Origin: Taenia hydatigena
Lineage: Eukaryota; Platyhelminthes; Cestoda; Cyclophyllidea; Taeniidae
Direction of reading: 5' to 3'
Length of the DNA stretch: 64,000 bases
Assembly (NCBI GenBank): GCA_036345935.2
Contig: JADWOT020000002.1
Span: forward strand, 12,713,905 to 12,777,904
Below the pieces are notes generated by a model that saw only the letters and a list, made by a program, of their open reading frames with translations, did not search any database and was not told the DNA's origin. Positions 10,386 to 23,330 of this stretch are shown here, piece by piece (within the stretch, counting starts at the first letter, position 1; each line of letters begins with the position of its first letter). A program made the position numbers and the translations under genes.

Positions 10386-13300
10386 GTATTAAGTGCTCAA
10401 AGACCGATAATAAGTTCCTTTACTTGACCTCCAAGGTGCAGCAATAGAGAAGCATATCTTGAATCCTATGGGTAGCAACTCAGCGACTCACCAACTACAT
10501 GAAGCAAAGTTACCACATTGAATTTGTCGCAGAATTCTTTGTGGAACTATCAATCACACCAACACTATTAACCTCCTTATATGGATGATTTTGGCCTCCA
10601 AATCCTGTCAGGTACATGCCAAACTGCCAAAAAAGGTACTGTACTGAAAAGTGGATAAGTGACACCGGAAGTCAAATTTCATTATCCTAATCAGCGTCGA
10701 GGTTAAAATCAAGGTTGCGATTTCTCATGATATCTGGACATTTCTGACAATTGTGTCAGATGATTGCTGTAATAAAAATGCGCCGAAGATTTGAGGGCTT
10801 TTTCGTGTCCCTTAGCCTATAGCTGGCACCTGATTTAACCAGTCCTGGCACATTGCAGGCCAACTGAAGGACCAGACATCCCACCTACGATTCTGACAGG
10901 GGGGTGTTCCTGCGTCTGATAACCGAGTGCACAATGTGCAGACTGTAAATCGGAAAATGAAATCCTTGACAAACCAACTTTAACACGTTAAGCTGTGACA
11001 ATCCCATCGTACTATTTTTAGCTTGGAAGGATATTGTAGTGAAAAATGAACATGAATGTGCAAATGAACCATGAGTAACCTCAACCGCCATCGTGGAGTG
11101 TGTCTTTGCGCAAGTCAATCAGCTGCAAGTGTGTTTCGTATTAGCGCATTGGATCTAACGCGTACACAGGGTTGAAGACGGTGTTCTCCGCGTGATGTCA
11201 GTGTGTCCAGAGTTGAATAAACTAGCAGAAGCCAGACTGACTCTTGACAACATGAAGGGTCCTTTCGCAAAATTCAGTTTTACTAACCATCTCCCTCACA
11301 CAGATGAGCCACATCAACAAAGAGACAACCTCTTCAACAGGCACACCGGAGGTAGCATTAGCAGTAGTGCGGACCATCAGGACTTTGTTAATAGGCTTGA
11401 CTGATCACCCAATGACAGCAGATCATATCCGTGCTACCAAAACAATGTGGGAACGCAGAGAAAACTAGTTAACAGACAGTATGCATAATTACTTATGTAC
11501 TTAAAAGAGCTACAAAATTTGGACGAGTAGCCTCTAAACTTGTTCTTTTATGCCACGATTACAACAAGGTGCGCTTGGAAGGCTTGACAGGAGATCTAAT
11601 AAGGGTATAATGTGATTCAGCGTCCCTTATTTCTAGCTCTACAGCGTTACTGAGGCCAAAAATGCTTTAATTATTATAGCAGTTAAATGCAAAGGTCCAC
11701 TTATTGGCCGGCTCCTTATTGGGCTTCCTTCTCATTGGCTTTGCCCATAGGAGTTCACTAATTTCAATGAAATATGAGAATGAACAATTGTGCACTGACT
11801 TGGATGAACGGATGAATGAGTTTGATATTTGAGGAAGCGGTAAACCGAATTCGACGCAGACATTCCATCTATTCGTCTAGTGGAGAAACGAGAAGTAATA
11901 AAAATCGTCTCAGCGAAGGGTGAGACGAGATTAGAAATAATCTGGGCTCCAAATTGCCCCAAAGGCTGTAGTATATGCCTTCTGTGATATCATCTATGCT
12001 TTATATGTTAGATGTTTTCCTCTCTGTATGCAGATCTCATCCATCTGGAAGTAGCTTGTCGATGTTAAAACAAAAATGGCTATGATGACGGTAAAGCTGA
12101 AAGGATTCGCACTTGTAGACTTGATTTCATTGCCTTTAGGAAAGATTCTCGTTCCTCGTGTTCCAATCGTAAGTAATAAGGAGACCGTCTCACCATGTTA
12201 TGCAATTATCTGGTCCTGAGAGGATCCGCACGGTCGTCTCACATTGCTCTGCTCCCTGTGTACTGAGGCGCATAATTGGCCTTTGCTCAGTATGATTGAC
12301 ACTTGAAATTTTAGTAAAAAGCAGGTCTTCGCACTCATTTCTTTTCCTTTCTGTCCTTTTCACTCACCCTTTGGCATTTATCATCCAAATGTTGTGTAAT
12401 GTGCAGGATTTTATAGCTTACGTGCTCTGAACAGCATACACCACTGATAGCTGTCAGTGGTCATCCATTGGTACTTCATCTTCGTCAAGTTTATCAAGGT
12501 TGCCTTGTTTTTTGTTTATCCAGGAGCTTTTCTTTTCAGTGAGTGCATTTTAGGTCTTCGTGTTGCAGTTGTGGACTATGACAGGAGTGACCAATCAACA
12601 TCTAGGTCGCCTCTATCCGCCTTTTCTGTACCATCAATGAACTCAGTCTTTAGGGGCGAACACTCTCGACGCGTCTGTTGTTGGGCGTTGATTCACCCAA
12701 GAATAGGTGCTGCATCATGTTTAAGAGGATTCTCACTTCATGATGGAGAAAGAGAAAGTCGTGAAAGTCAAGAATCATAGAGTGGGAGGGTCGTTAGCTG
12801 ACTAACCTTTGAGGGGAGAGAGCCAACCTTATTTCATTCATAGGTCATCTCCAAACAATTATCCACCCACCACCCAACCCACACGTCCAAAGCCCACGCC
12901 ACTCCACCACTGGATGACTATGCTCGCTTTTTATGGGGATGCAAGCTTTCACTTGCTGAAGGTGGACGAACACCTCGAAGGCATGCAGTACAAAGTGCGT
13001 TAGACAAAACCCGAACAAGTCAACCAATCAAATCTACACAAATGGCGAAATATCAAATGTCGCAAAACCCATACTTGAAGCGAACAAGTAAGTACGTGTT
13101 CTCACTCGTATGTGAGTTTATGGTGAAAAGTGTATCGTCTGACTAAGATATTATAGTTGTTGCATGCTTGCGATGCAGGTAGTAGTAAGTGGGTGGGTGA
13201 TTGCGACAGCGGATTCTAGGCCGTCATCCATTTTGAAGGATGACTGTTCTTTCAAAATTGTGCCTTTTGAGGCCGTCAGCTGACCAGAATTTGACTGTCA

Positions 13301-13560
13301 GCGTTGGAGTCGCATCTGTGTTGCGACGTTGGGTCTGAAAGAGTTATTCGGGATGCTAACAACAAGTAGGGCAAATTGTCTCCATCTAGTGTGGGACTTA
13401 AAGCCATTTTGATGCTCTGTGTTTTCCAGATCGCCAGTCTTTGACTTGTGCCTTTATTGTCATCGCCTGTGCTGCATGCTTTTTGAATGTTTTGGACTCT
13501 CCTTTGACCTCCAGTATAAGAGGGGGAAGGAAGAGAATGGGCCACAAGCAAAGAAAGGAG
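10386..13560. other. no recognisable gene
   Basis: Nothing supported. Short frames at 11,192-11,404 and 12,457-12,780 on the plus strand are unmatched and lack splice context. Confidence 0.45.
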
Positions 13561-13576
13561 GCAAATAAAGTGTGTA

Positions 13577-13671
13577 AACGTCCTGTAGTGACATCGCATG
13601 GAGCCTATTACAATGGAAGGAAAGAAAAGAGGTTCATCCGCATAACCAACTTTCCAGAGACAACATGCCTT
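13577..13671 (+). repeat. R1 partial copy (block B end)
   Basis: Positions 13,577-13,671 resemble 7,470-7,560: ACGTCCTG(T/C)AGTG, CATGGAGC, GGAAAGAAAA and ATAACCAACTTT occur in the same order and orientation. It stops at AGAGACAA, the same point where block B ends in copy 1. That shared end suggests a real element boundary there. Confidence 0.55.
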
Positions 13672-13703
13672 TCCCACATTTCCGATAAAACTGTAATTTA
13701 ACC

Positions 13704-14287
13704 ATGCACATCTTTTTAAGATTTATGCAAATGGGAATCGTTGTTTTGCCTAAACATGATTAAAGAGGTGCGTGGACCATTTCAAATAAGAAACGAGACC
13801 CAATATTCGCGTGAAACGTATACAATGTATAGAGTTGTGCTTGGGTTCACTGATAGGCTCCGAAGGCCAGCTCACCCTGCCAAGGTGCAAAGTAGTTCCT
13901 TTCCCAACGCCGAGAGCTAAACTAACCAAATGAGTAAATCATTGCCTACCTACCATCTTGAGCTTCTCCCTTGGCTCTCCTTCTGATCAAATTTCGGTAT
14001 CAACCATCACAAGGTGGTCGGTGGTTTGAGAAAAACACCCATTAGCCACATGTGCCGGCCACCAAAATTCCATGCAACCGAGGCGATACCTGACCTCAAC
14101 ATCAGCTTGATATCTCTAAAAAGTTGGTTATGCAGATGAGCTTGTTTTCTTTCCTTTCAATTCTAAAAGCTCTATGTGATGTCACTGCAGGACGTGCTGT
14201 AGGTTCTATGAAATCAGGATCTACTCATAGGTACAGAAAGTGAAAGCAAGTGTTGAAAGCGCTTGAGAATAAACTTGCATATTGGGT
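13704..14287 (-). repeat. dispersed repeat R1, copy 2 (inverted)
   Basis: The reverse complement of this block matches 7,378-7,963 along its whole length: TCTCAAGCGCTTT, AACCAACTTTTTAGAGA, the 38-bp A' motif, CTCAAGATGGTAGG, GGAAAGGAACTACTTTGC and CATTTGCATAAA. It lacks the first A motif and TATA box of copy 1. Identity by eye is about 80%. With copy 1 it forms an inverted pair 5.7 kb apart, and it lies about 30 bp from the plus-strand partial copy. Confidence 0.7.
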
Positions 14288-14299
14288 CCCTTTGAAACG

Positions 14300-16420
14300 A
14301 GAGAATTCAATTGACTTAAGGGATGAGCGGTAGTGGCTTGAATTGAACTGTCATTTTAAACGATGTAAGAGGAATATTAAGGGGAATGGATGCTAAGGCC
14401 AGTTTGCTGTAAACCAAACGTGCGAAATTAAGTTCTCGCCTATAGACTAAACTCGGTATATGCTAGAACTGATCACAAAATTATGCAAAAGCTAAAGATA
14501 TTTGTAAAAATAGGTTAAGGTTTGGACAAGTTTCATACCTACCGAGCATTTTCCTTACAACTGTAAGCATCGGAAAGGAATGGAGGTGGGATTTGCGGTG
14601 CGACTTAGCGACGCCTGATAGAAGTACTGCCAGATGAGATATTGACTTTGATATCAAATGGAAGATTTAATTCTCTAGTGGAGGCAATTTGCTTCTCACT
14701 GAAAATATTTGCTGCTGTCGAAATGATGCATGGCGGAAATGGACAGACTAGCAAGTGTACAGTGTTCACTAGATCTAAGATTTTTGGACAGGAAAGATGA
14801 GTGCTGATGCAAGTTTGTACCAGAGAATTGCACCAGGAGCCATACAATGAGAACGAAGCCCACTATGTGGCAATCAACTCTTACACAAGTATTCGCCGCA
14901 GGCAAAGGAGGAAGACTTTATCAGTTTTTCTCAGGTGAGGGATGCTTTTGGGCAAAGTCTAGACGCCGACCCATGCCGTTTGTGGGATATTGCATTTATT
15001 ATCACCAGATGTCAATGTCAAGTGATGTGAGAAGACGGGCATTTGACCGTGTGGTCCAAGTTTTCAGCCTCCCAGACTGCAAAAACGTAATTTTAGGCTT
15101 TCAATTGAAGGCCAGAGAACCAGGTAAAACTGTGTCAGTGACTGGACCGATAAAAGCAGAGAGCCGTCGTAATGTTCACTTCTTCTCGACTGATGGACGA
15201 GATTATAAGAAGAAAGGCCTGATGGTTTCGCCCTGTAGGTAGGCAGCATTTGATTGCTATGCCAATAAAGTGTACTGCTGCCGTCAAATTAAGCAGCGTG
15301 CGGAGAAAGCAGTGTCTTTTGAGCCCCGAGGACGAAAACTGCTGCTTTTAAGAGCGGGAGAATAATGAGGGTGTAATTTGATTAGGACAACTTCTTCCCT
15401 AAAGTGTTTGCAGTGATGCAGATTTATCACGAGCTGGACCATCAGAATTCCGATTTGGCTGTCGCAGCTTAGAAGGGGTCGAATCTTTCTGACGGCATTG
15501 TTTTGAGAGTCTCGATGGAACTGTGCATCGACACGGCGAATGGGAGGAATGCCAAGCGTTCCTATCCCTTATATCAGGGCATTATATTATTTTCGGCCGC
15601 ATAGGTGTGGGACGAACAAAGCCTGGACAATAGCTTAGGTTCCTTCTTTTGTGCTCCTGTCAGCAAGTGAATGCACTAATAAGGTAGATAAACAAGTGAG
15701 CGTAAATTTACTAGTTCATGCAAGGCTGATGAGGGTCGCCTAATTTAGCACTGACAACAAGAAAAAAATTTGGTTTTACAAAATGCAGTGAAATGTAAAA
15801 CACCCTATTTTGATGGAGTTCCTAAAATTCTACCTTTATTATTGCAGGAGATCCCTAAAGTTGCAAAATTAGGTGAAAAAGAAGATTGACGAAACGCAAT
15901 AGGGTTAGATAGGTAGTGTTACGATTATCACACTACGTATCTCCACATTGGCCGACGTTGATGGGGTGTTGTTTGATAGGGATCTGTACTTCGTCAGCCG
16001 GCCTTGTCATGTTACAATGCTGATACTGATGCCTTGCAGAACGGTTGCTGAAAGATCTGCTTAACAATTTGGAGGGACGTGGAAGTCACTTTGGAATCGG
16101 TAAATTGCGGGAAGTAGGAAATGTGATTAACAAGTGAGGGAAGTTAGGTGTCACATCTACTGAAGACCGCTTGCACATTGTAAAGGACAATTAAAAGTAG
16201 AGAAGAGAATCAAAGGGCAGAATAAAAATATTCATTTTAGTTAATATGATTACACAGTACTTTTAACATCAAGAATAGGAAGAATTTTTGGAGTAAGATG
16301 TAAATAACACATTTTAGCGGGACGTCACAAATATGTGCCGCTGATTTTTCAGCTTTTTGTTGGCTACCTTCAAGGTAAAATGACGTTGACCATGGTCACC
16401 TAAAGGCTCAAGAATTTGGT
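14300..16420. other. no confident gene; one 131-codon open frame
   Basis: The plus-strand frame 14,847-15,242 is open for 131 codons, basic and Phe-rich. It has no domain I know, no upstream promoter I can define and no conserved copy elsewhere in the window. The opposite strand is also open over part of it. I treat it as unassigned and probably chance. Confidence 0.3.
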
Positions 16421-16800
16421 TTAGTTTGTACTTAAATGTAAATGTCGTTTCGTAGTAAATGATATCATTGTGAAACCACAGATATGCATTTTAAGGGCAG
16501 ATTTCAAGGTCAAATGGCGCTGTTACTATATGGGCCAGCAGATGGATTTAGTTTGCTTTCAAGTTCAAATCACGTCTTAATTGGGTGGCAGATATCGACC
16601 TTGGCCAATCTGGCCGTTCAACTTTGCAGAGGGATGCGTCTCTACGTCCTTACAGCAGCACCAGCCATAGTGAATTCAACAGCGCTGCGCTCCATAGGCG
16701 ACCTGGATTGGGGTTTGCGCTTCTATTTCCGCTCGCTACTCAGTCTCTGCTATCGTCATTGATGTCACCATCATTATGGCGGTATCGTTCCATCTTGCCT
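16421..16800 (+). repeat. direct repeat R4, copy 1
   Basis: Matches 17,851-18,215 in the same order: ACTTAA(A/G)TGTAAATGTCG, a block reading GCATTTTAAGGGCAG here (ACATTTTAAGGACAA in copy 2), CTTTCAAG(T/G)TCAA and a GATGTCACC block near the end. Spacing differs between copies through insertions. Identity is moderate by eye. Confidence 0.5.
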
Positions 16801-17382
16801 TAATTGGCGTGAACAGCCGTTGTTTTCTCCCCATCTCTTGATCTGTGCTATTACAATCCCAAAGATCTCCAAAATTAGGTAGAGGGCTTTTGTTCTCATT
16901 GTGGCGGAGGTAAGTAGGATGCGAATACGGCGTTCGATAGAAGCTACAGAGGGAATGAGGTATGTCGACATGTGGAATTGGACAAATGGAGTGCGGCGGA
17001 GGGGATAGATGCTAATAGCCCAGTCAAATGTGTCTTCTAGGCAAGCAAATTTGCTACTATGGGAAGCAGCATTATAAAGGTGTGTCAACCGTGCTTGGAA
17101 ATGAAATTGATGTAAACTGCTAGCCGTGAAGAGTCCGGTTAGACTGCCGATCCAGGTCTTCACAATCCTCTATCCCTCTCTTCCTTCATACACAGACAAA
17201 CTTCTTCCCAGTACTGAAGTCGCGAATTTGTTTAAGGGTGAAGTAGTCGAGTGATCTCCGAGAAAAGTGAGCTCTTGACAAAGCTACCCTTTTGTTTGAC
17301 ACTTCTCGAAAGCGTCAGATGTGTCTCCTCTATTTTCATCGCCCACCAGAATAGTCGACATTCATATAGACACACCTGATAG

Positions 17383-17691
17383 CAAGCGCGGCCCATTCAA
17401 TATTTCAATGAGCTCTCGTGGCACACCAATTACCCAACTTTGGTCCTACCACAACTGACGAAACCGGAACTGAGTCGAATGAAGCACGGTGAAACAGCAC
17501 CACTCGAGACAACACGTGATGCGTTGGCCTCGTCTCCTTCGCCTCCTTCTCTCCTCCTTGCCAGAAAAGAATCAATCTATGTGAGCAGTGATGAGATTGA
17601 TGCCCGTTTAGAGAGTTCACTTTCATGTCGGAGAGATGTGATGCCGGTTCAATTACGAGAACCATGCTCGCCGAACGCAACTCGCTAGGCT
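17383..17691 (+). CDS. coding-like open stretch, unrecognised
   Basis: The plus frame is open for 102 codons from a stop at 17,380 to TAG at 17,686-17,688. It carries a good pyrimidine-rich acceptor in the middle (CTCCTCCTTGCCAG, ending about 17,566). The last 39 residues, starting KESIYVSSDEIDARL and ending CSPNATR, read like a normal protein tail with mixed acidic and basic residues. No family is recognised. The minus strand is also open over this interval (91 codons), which weakens the case. If coding, it is probably a terminal exon starting at about 17,567. Confidence 0.22.
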
Positions 17692-17850
17692 AAGAGGACT
17701 ATTGCTAATCCAATGGCGACTTCAAGCAGGTAGATATCCATTACTGTTAATGGATGATGCGTTAGCCAACCCGACAACTCTCTCTATTAGTGCGATGAGT
17801 CTATCCCCCCACAGCAGTACCAGTACCGATTTTAGGGATCACGTCGTTAG

Positions 17851-18215
17851 TGCAGTTCATACTTAAGTGTAAATGTCGTCACTGTATGACCTACAAATAG
17901 GTCTAGGCCGGATTCGTGGCAAGCGTTAGCATTGTGAAACCAAAGATATACATTTTAAGGACAAGTTTCGAGGCCGAATGGCGTTATATGGATGAGGGTG
18001 ATTGTGCAGGTAGAACCTTGCCACCGTATTGCCTTGTGTATCGACTTAGCTCGCTTTCAAGGTCAAGTCACGACAAGGCAAAAATTTTAGCGTCGAGAGA
18101 TCTGGCTGGCCTCCTCCCCCACGCCTCGCTAATCACAGTTATCTTTTCCATCTCCGATGCATACGTCACGCGTTGACGATCTTAACAGCGCGCTGATGTC
18201 ACCCACCATTGCGGA
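17851..18215 (+). repeat. direct repeat R4, copy 2
   Basis: Second copy of the 16,421-16,800 repeat, about 1.43 kb downstream and in the same orientation. It contains an extra stretch (about 17,885-17,925) between the TGTAAATGTCG block and the ATTGTGAAACCA block. Confidence 0.5.
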
Positions 18216-18219
18216 TACT

Positions 18220-20500
18220 GTGGCAACAACCATGGTAAGGCCATTTAAATCAAGCACATGCATTACTTTAAAGTAGCCTTCCTTTATGTTTGATGTCAAA
18301 ATATGACATATTTAACTCAATGCGCAAATCTCCTAAACCCAAGTCCCAAATTAAAAACCCACGAAAGCTGCAGCTCTGTAAGACCACAACACATTTATTT
18401 ATCGGATGTCACTGTTCAGAACAGTATCCACCACGTTTACCTCAGCCTCATCGCCACACTCCACTCTACTCTTCTCCTTCTTTACTCTTTACACCGTAAT
18501 TTGTTTCCTCTGCTTTACTTTTAAGCACAGAGTACCCATGAGCCACAGAAGAGGTAATCAACCTAATACCGAAGGAATCCCTGGACACCTGCATCTAAGA
18601 TTGAGGAAGGTAAGCACTCCAAAAATCAGACCACTCACCTTTTTATTTACCTTGTCTCTAGGGAGGCCGCAGATCATTACATCATCAGGGTAAATAGCAA
18701 TCAGCCACTCAATCATTGGAAGAAACTAAACAAGAGAAGAGAGTAGAAGTTACGCGTTTCAATTTCATTCACCCACCTTCCGGAGCATCTCCAAGCAATT
18801 AATGCTATCAAAAAACCTCGGATCCCGAGGATTGCAGGGACTCATTATTTAACGATGATACTGGCGAATCATTGCTCCAAGTGTTGACAGTCCTCAACAC
18901 GCGAATCGGTAAGCAAAACTCAGTGTCGAAAGAGGTAGATCACGAGCTGACTCCCGAGCTAGTGAAATCGCAAGGGGTGTTTTCCTTTCATTCGCCGTCT
19001 ATTGCAGGCGACAGGGCCGTGAATGCGCTTCCTAGAGCAGGTGTCTACCAGTTCTTATCTTCGGTTGTAGTGACCACCATGGCTTGAAACCTGCGCGTTT
19101 TGCGTGTCAAGATTTGGGATGCAATCTTGATTGTATTTTCCTTATTCAAATGATGAGGAGGTCGATTGCTGATAAAGAACTGCACTTTCGATACGACGTG
19201 GACATTATTCCGAGTCCTGGTGCAAAAAACAAATTATACAAGCCGTTTCGCTCCTACCGACCTGTTGTTTCGAATATTGCTCACGTCATATTCTAAACTG
19301 CATTTCTTCTTCAGCATTCAACCCATTCATCATTTAAACAGGATGAGTACATTTAGAGCTCTATCGTACACCTTACACGAAGAACGCATTGGCCTTAGGC
19401 CAAAATCTGCTGCATAACTACTCCAGGAAGTTCATAAACGACACCCCACCGAGAATAATCCGCATTGCAACCTCCCCCATAGCAAGCGCATTGACGGCCT
19501 TGTTACCCACAATAGGCGGCTCATGGAGAGAAGAATTTCCTTTTGATTTTCCGGAATCAATTTGCGACCGCCCCACCGCCACTATTGTTTATGGCTTGGA
19601 AAGAAGTCATAGAGGAGTTAATAATTTCCCAACAAGTAAAATAGGGTATTTTAGGTCCTGATCAATTCACCTGCTGTGTTGCGACTTCGCTTCCTCTTCT
19701 TCCGTTTATCCAGAACAACAGGCAATTTCGGTTTGGTGCCAATATCCCAGGATCCAAGGATCTTAACCACGTCTTAGCAAATCGCTTCTTGTTCTGCGCC
19801 CCAAGAAATGATCGAACAAGGCAAACGACAAAGACATCGTAAAACTCGGTTGTTTTGCCTAGTCTTAAGCCAATTTTTAAAATAATAAGAGAAACGGGCG
19901 CTACTCTTCCTCCTCTTCAGCTTATAAAACTCAGATGCAGAGGGCAACTCAGTCCTCCAGACAGCCTCGCGCTTCAGCTTAAATAGCCTGCAGGTGAAGC
20001 GATTGATCTGAAGTCAAATGCCTTTTAAAACAATATCGAATCTGCATAATTATGCATAATTTATTCGTCCTAAGGTCAACTCTCACTTAATAATTCAACA
20101 ATCTGCCTAAAATATGCCTGAAATAGATACTTTTCACTCCGGGAATTTACCGAATGAAGGGTAATGTTGTTCAGAAAATTCACTTTCTGCAGTTTTCATC
20201 TATAATCTCGCCTGCAATGTAGACGAAAACGCAGGGCTCACAATGTCAACCCCAATGCTAGATTTAATTTTCTAATATTTTGCTCCAATCGAGTGCTATG
20301 TTAGGAGCATCTTTACAGGTATTTTTGCATAAACCGTAGCATCGCCATCTGCCTCCTCGCCTCCACTGCTAAATCCGACGCGAGTGAAGCCAATGTTATA
20401 CGATATGGTCATTATCTCATGTAGAAGGGAATAATGACAGTTCTAATTTATACTGGTTATCCTAGCGTCGGAGATACCGACCTTTCCTACCACTAGGCTC
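18220..20500. other. no recognisable gene
   Basis: Several plus-strand frames of 69-95 codons overlap one another in different frames without a domain or splice logic. A pyrimidine-rich stretch lies near 18,430-18,520. Nothing else is supported. Confidence 0.45.
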
Positions 20501-20507
20501 AAGTTAT

Positions 20508-20590
20508 TTTCTCACCTCTCGCCAAATGGATTCGTTTCAAGGAACATAAGTATTGCATAGCCTCCTCCTCTCCCTCATTCTTTTGAGCGC
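20508..20590 (+). repeat. short dispersed repeat R3, copy 2
   Basis: CACCTCTCGCC, then GGAACATAAGTATTGCAT and a CTCCTCCTCTCCCTC stretch, parallel 6,919-6,995. A following 113-codon open frame (20,553-20,894) begins hydrophobic but has no recognised domain. Confidence 0.4.
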
Positions 20591-20899
20591 AAAGCCCTAC
20601 TGGTTGGCATTAAGCATTCCGTCAGGCGACTTTCTTTCTCCCACTAGTTCGCAGTCCTCATCCTTTTATCCATTCAGCAGGGCACCTTTGTGGGGTCGTG
20701 TCTTGTCGAAGTGGATGATTATTGACAAGGCGTGGAGTTGTGCGTTGCAGATGAGACAGTTCGTAGAGGCGACTACCCTCATTACGCGGAATGACTTTTG
20801 CTCCAAAGATGGTAGAATTTGCTGTGAGTTTTGGGTGGACAAACTGGACTACTTCGTGACACCGCCTACCTTAGCAATAGTTGCATTAGATTGAATTTA

Positions 20900-22290
20900 T
20901 CATTGGCTCATACTTATGCAGCTTTATTAACAGATAGCAAACATGTGGAGATGGCGAGGAAGGGGGGGAGGTTGAGTGATTAAAAATGCGGAAGAAAGCT
21001 AGTGTGTGCGGCTTGCATGAGTGCAATGATGGCAAAAATGGTGCTGAGAATAGCATTGATGAAGATGGTTTTAGTGCTCAATGGGGCTGCAAATTTGCAT
21101 GGATGAGCGCTTTTATATTTTAATGTTTGATTCTCTCTGAGTGATGCAATTTCACGAAGATCGGTTTCTACGCTCCTCATCAAAACTACTTGATTGTTTA
21201 TTCACATGAACGTGAAATTCGTTCCTTACCAAGTTGTGACAATTGGAGTCGTAACAATAAAGTGGATGCAAAATGTTTTGTGAATTCCGAGCAGAAAATT
21301 GGACACACCCAGACAAATAAACGCGGTTAGTGCTGTTACTTAGCCGATGCGATTTTGAAAATGTCTTGATGAATCTACGACTGTCACCTTGAGTTTGGCC
21401 CTTCAACCGGTTTGACATAGTTAGGCATTCATTAGAGGCAATGTTTACTTTGCAAAGTCGTTTTTCATTCGATCTCGATCACTTATAATCAGATCGTCTT
21501 AAACTCATTCTGTGGGAAGTGTTGGACCCATCCCTACAATGCCTGGGAATTCACCTTTACAGCTGATTTGATAAGCATATTTGCATTTCGGCCACTGCGC
21601 ACATCATGTTTCTTTAACTTACTGTCTGCTGCTTTATCAAAGGATAGGTTAGGAGGGGCATCAACTAGTTGTAAGAGGTTATTATACTTCATCATACCCA
21701 TCTTCAAAAATGTCCAATTGAATGCTTTAAATTGAATAGAAATGGAAATGAGTTTTGGGGACGCTAGTGGAAGTGCTGCTATGGTCTTTATCAAAAGGTT
21801 ATCTCTTATACATTTTTGGAACAGCCCATTCAAAATGGACAAAGACGTTGACTTCTCCATTGTCCTCAAAACTTGAGAGCACTGGCCTATTCAGGAGCTA
21901 GAGTGCGATAACTGCAGATGTGCCAGAGGCTGTTTTCTTGGATCTATTCTTGCACTACTTTCTCCCTTTCAGTCATGCAGATCCTCCTACACAGCTGCGT
22001 TACAAGACTGAATGTAGCGAGATTGCTTCCACTTTCGACTTTAGGTAGGAGCAAAGGGACTGGAGTTAAGAAGGGAGGGATACGGTTCAGTCTTTGTTAG
22101 AATCTGTTTGCAGGCAAGTCCTCCTTTTCCCCCTCTTCCTCTTCATAACCTCTGCTATGGGAAGGTTGAAAGTTTGTTGACTTCTTTACTGTAAGTACAT
22201 GGGTGATGTGTGGTAGCGAAGACGAAGCAGTTAAGACGAGGATATCTCGCACCCCGGAGAGCAACCGTGTGTGTCCACAACCAACTTTTC
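20900..22290. other. no recognisable gene
   Basis: Short frames only (60-111 codons, mostly minus strand). No domain, RNA gene or repeat identified. Confidence 0.45.
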
Positions 22291-22295
22291 AATTG

Positions 22296-22345
22296 TCCCC
22301 TCGCCTCTCGCCTACAAAGTACATTTCAAGAACATAAGTGTTGAA
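22296..22345 (+). repeat. short dispersed repeat R3, copy 3
   Basis: CGCCTCTCGCCTA, then CATTTCAAGAACATAAGTGTTGA, recalls 6,919 and 20,508. It sits inside an 87-codon open frame (22,271-22,534) that is otherwise unrecognised. Confidence 0.4.
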
Positions 22346-22349
22346 CTGA

Positions 22350-23325
22350 TATTCGAAGCGATGTTATTTGTCCTCGATTACGCGAAGCTCAAGGAAATTG
22401 GGACATTGTATTGCAAGGACAACTTTGAAATTCCTTTCCAAAGCATTTTCCAGCATAGCATTGCCGGCATGCGTTGTCTTCTTCTTCAAAAAAATAACTC
22501 TAGAATTTCCAGAAAACACATCTTTGATGATTAGATAGTGAATCACCTCATTATAAGCACATTGGCATTTGATGGACATTTTTCCTTAAAATCGCGTTGT
22601 AGTGTCTTGGTGTACTAACTGATGGGATTGATGGAATGCGATGGTCTAATTTGAGTGGCTTGTGCCTAACATAAATGAGACAGATAAGAGTGTGGAGGAC
22701 TCGAGATGAGTCCCCTCATCCTTGGCCTTCATACCCGTCGAACTAATAAAATAACTAAACAGGACCATAATAATTTGTATGTAGTTAATTGAACTCAGAG
22801 CACAGGTCAGGGTTCGCTCTTCTCACATTAAAAATCTACGACAACAGTTCCGACCAGAGAGCTGCGTTCCGTGGTTGCTATGCGTCTGAGGAGAGCGTTC
22901 AAGCAGAGGCTACAGCTGCTTCAATTTTGGGTGGTCCACACATCTAGTGATTTCTCTTCACCACCACCACCGGATGAGTGAGTGGCCCGAACAAATGTGT
23001 GCAGTCGAGTCTCACATGGTGCACATGTCATGGCATCCACCAGTCCCACGGTTGACGATAACACTGGAGACCCTATCTTCTAGTCATTTCTATGCCTTCA
23101 CGTGGTAGAATTCATCGCCAAAATTAGTAATGGAGGCACTAAACTAAAGGTTCAGAGAAATGGTGAATAAATTTGACCCACAGTGGGATTGTGATAGTGG
23201 CTGCGGTGCTTTGCAAAGAAGTTAGTCTAGTCTTTCTGTTTATTCGAAAGCTGACCTACAACTTAAACTTCACTAGATAAATTTGAAATGAGCTTCAAGC
23301 TACGCTACTTGCTAGATCTCAGGTC
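22350..23325. other. no recognisable gene
   Basis: Nothing beyond short unmatched frames. Confidence 0.45.
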
Positions 23326-23330
23326 ATATT

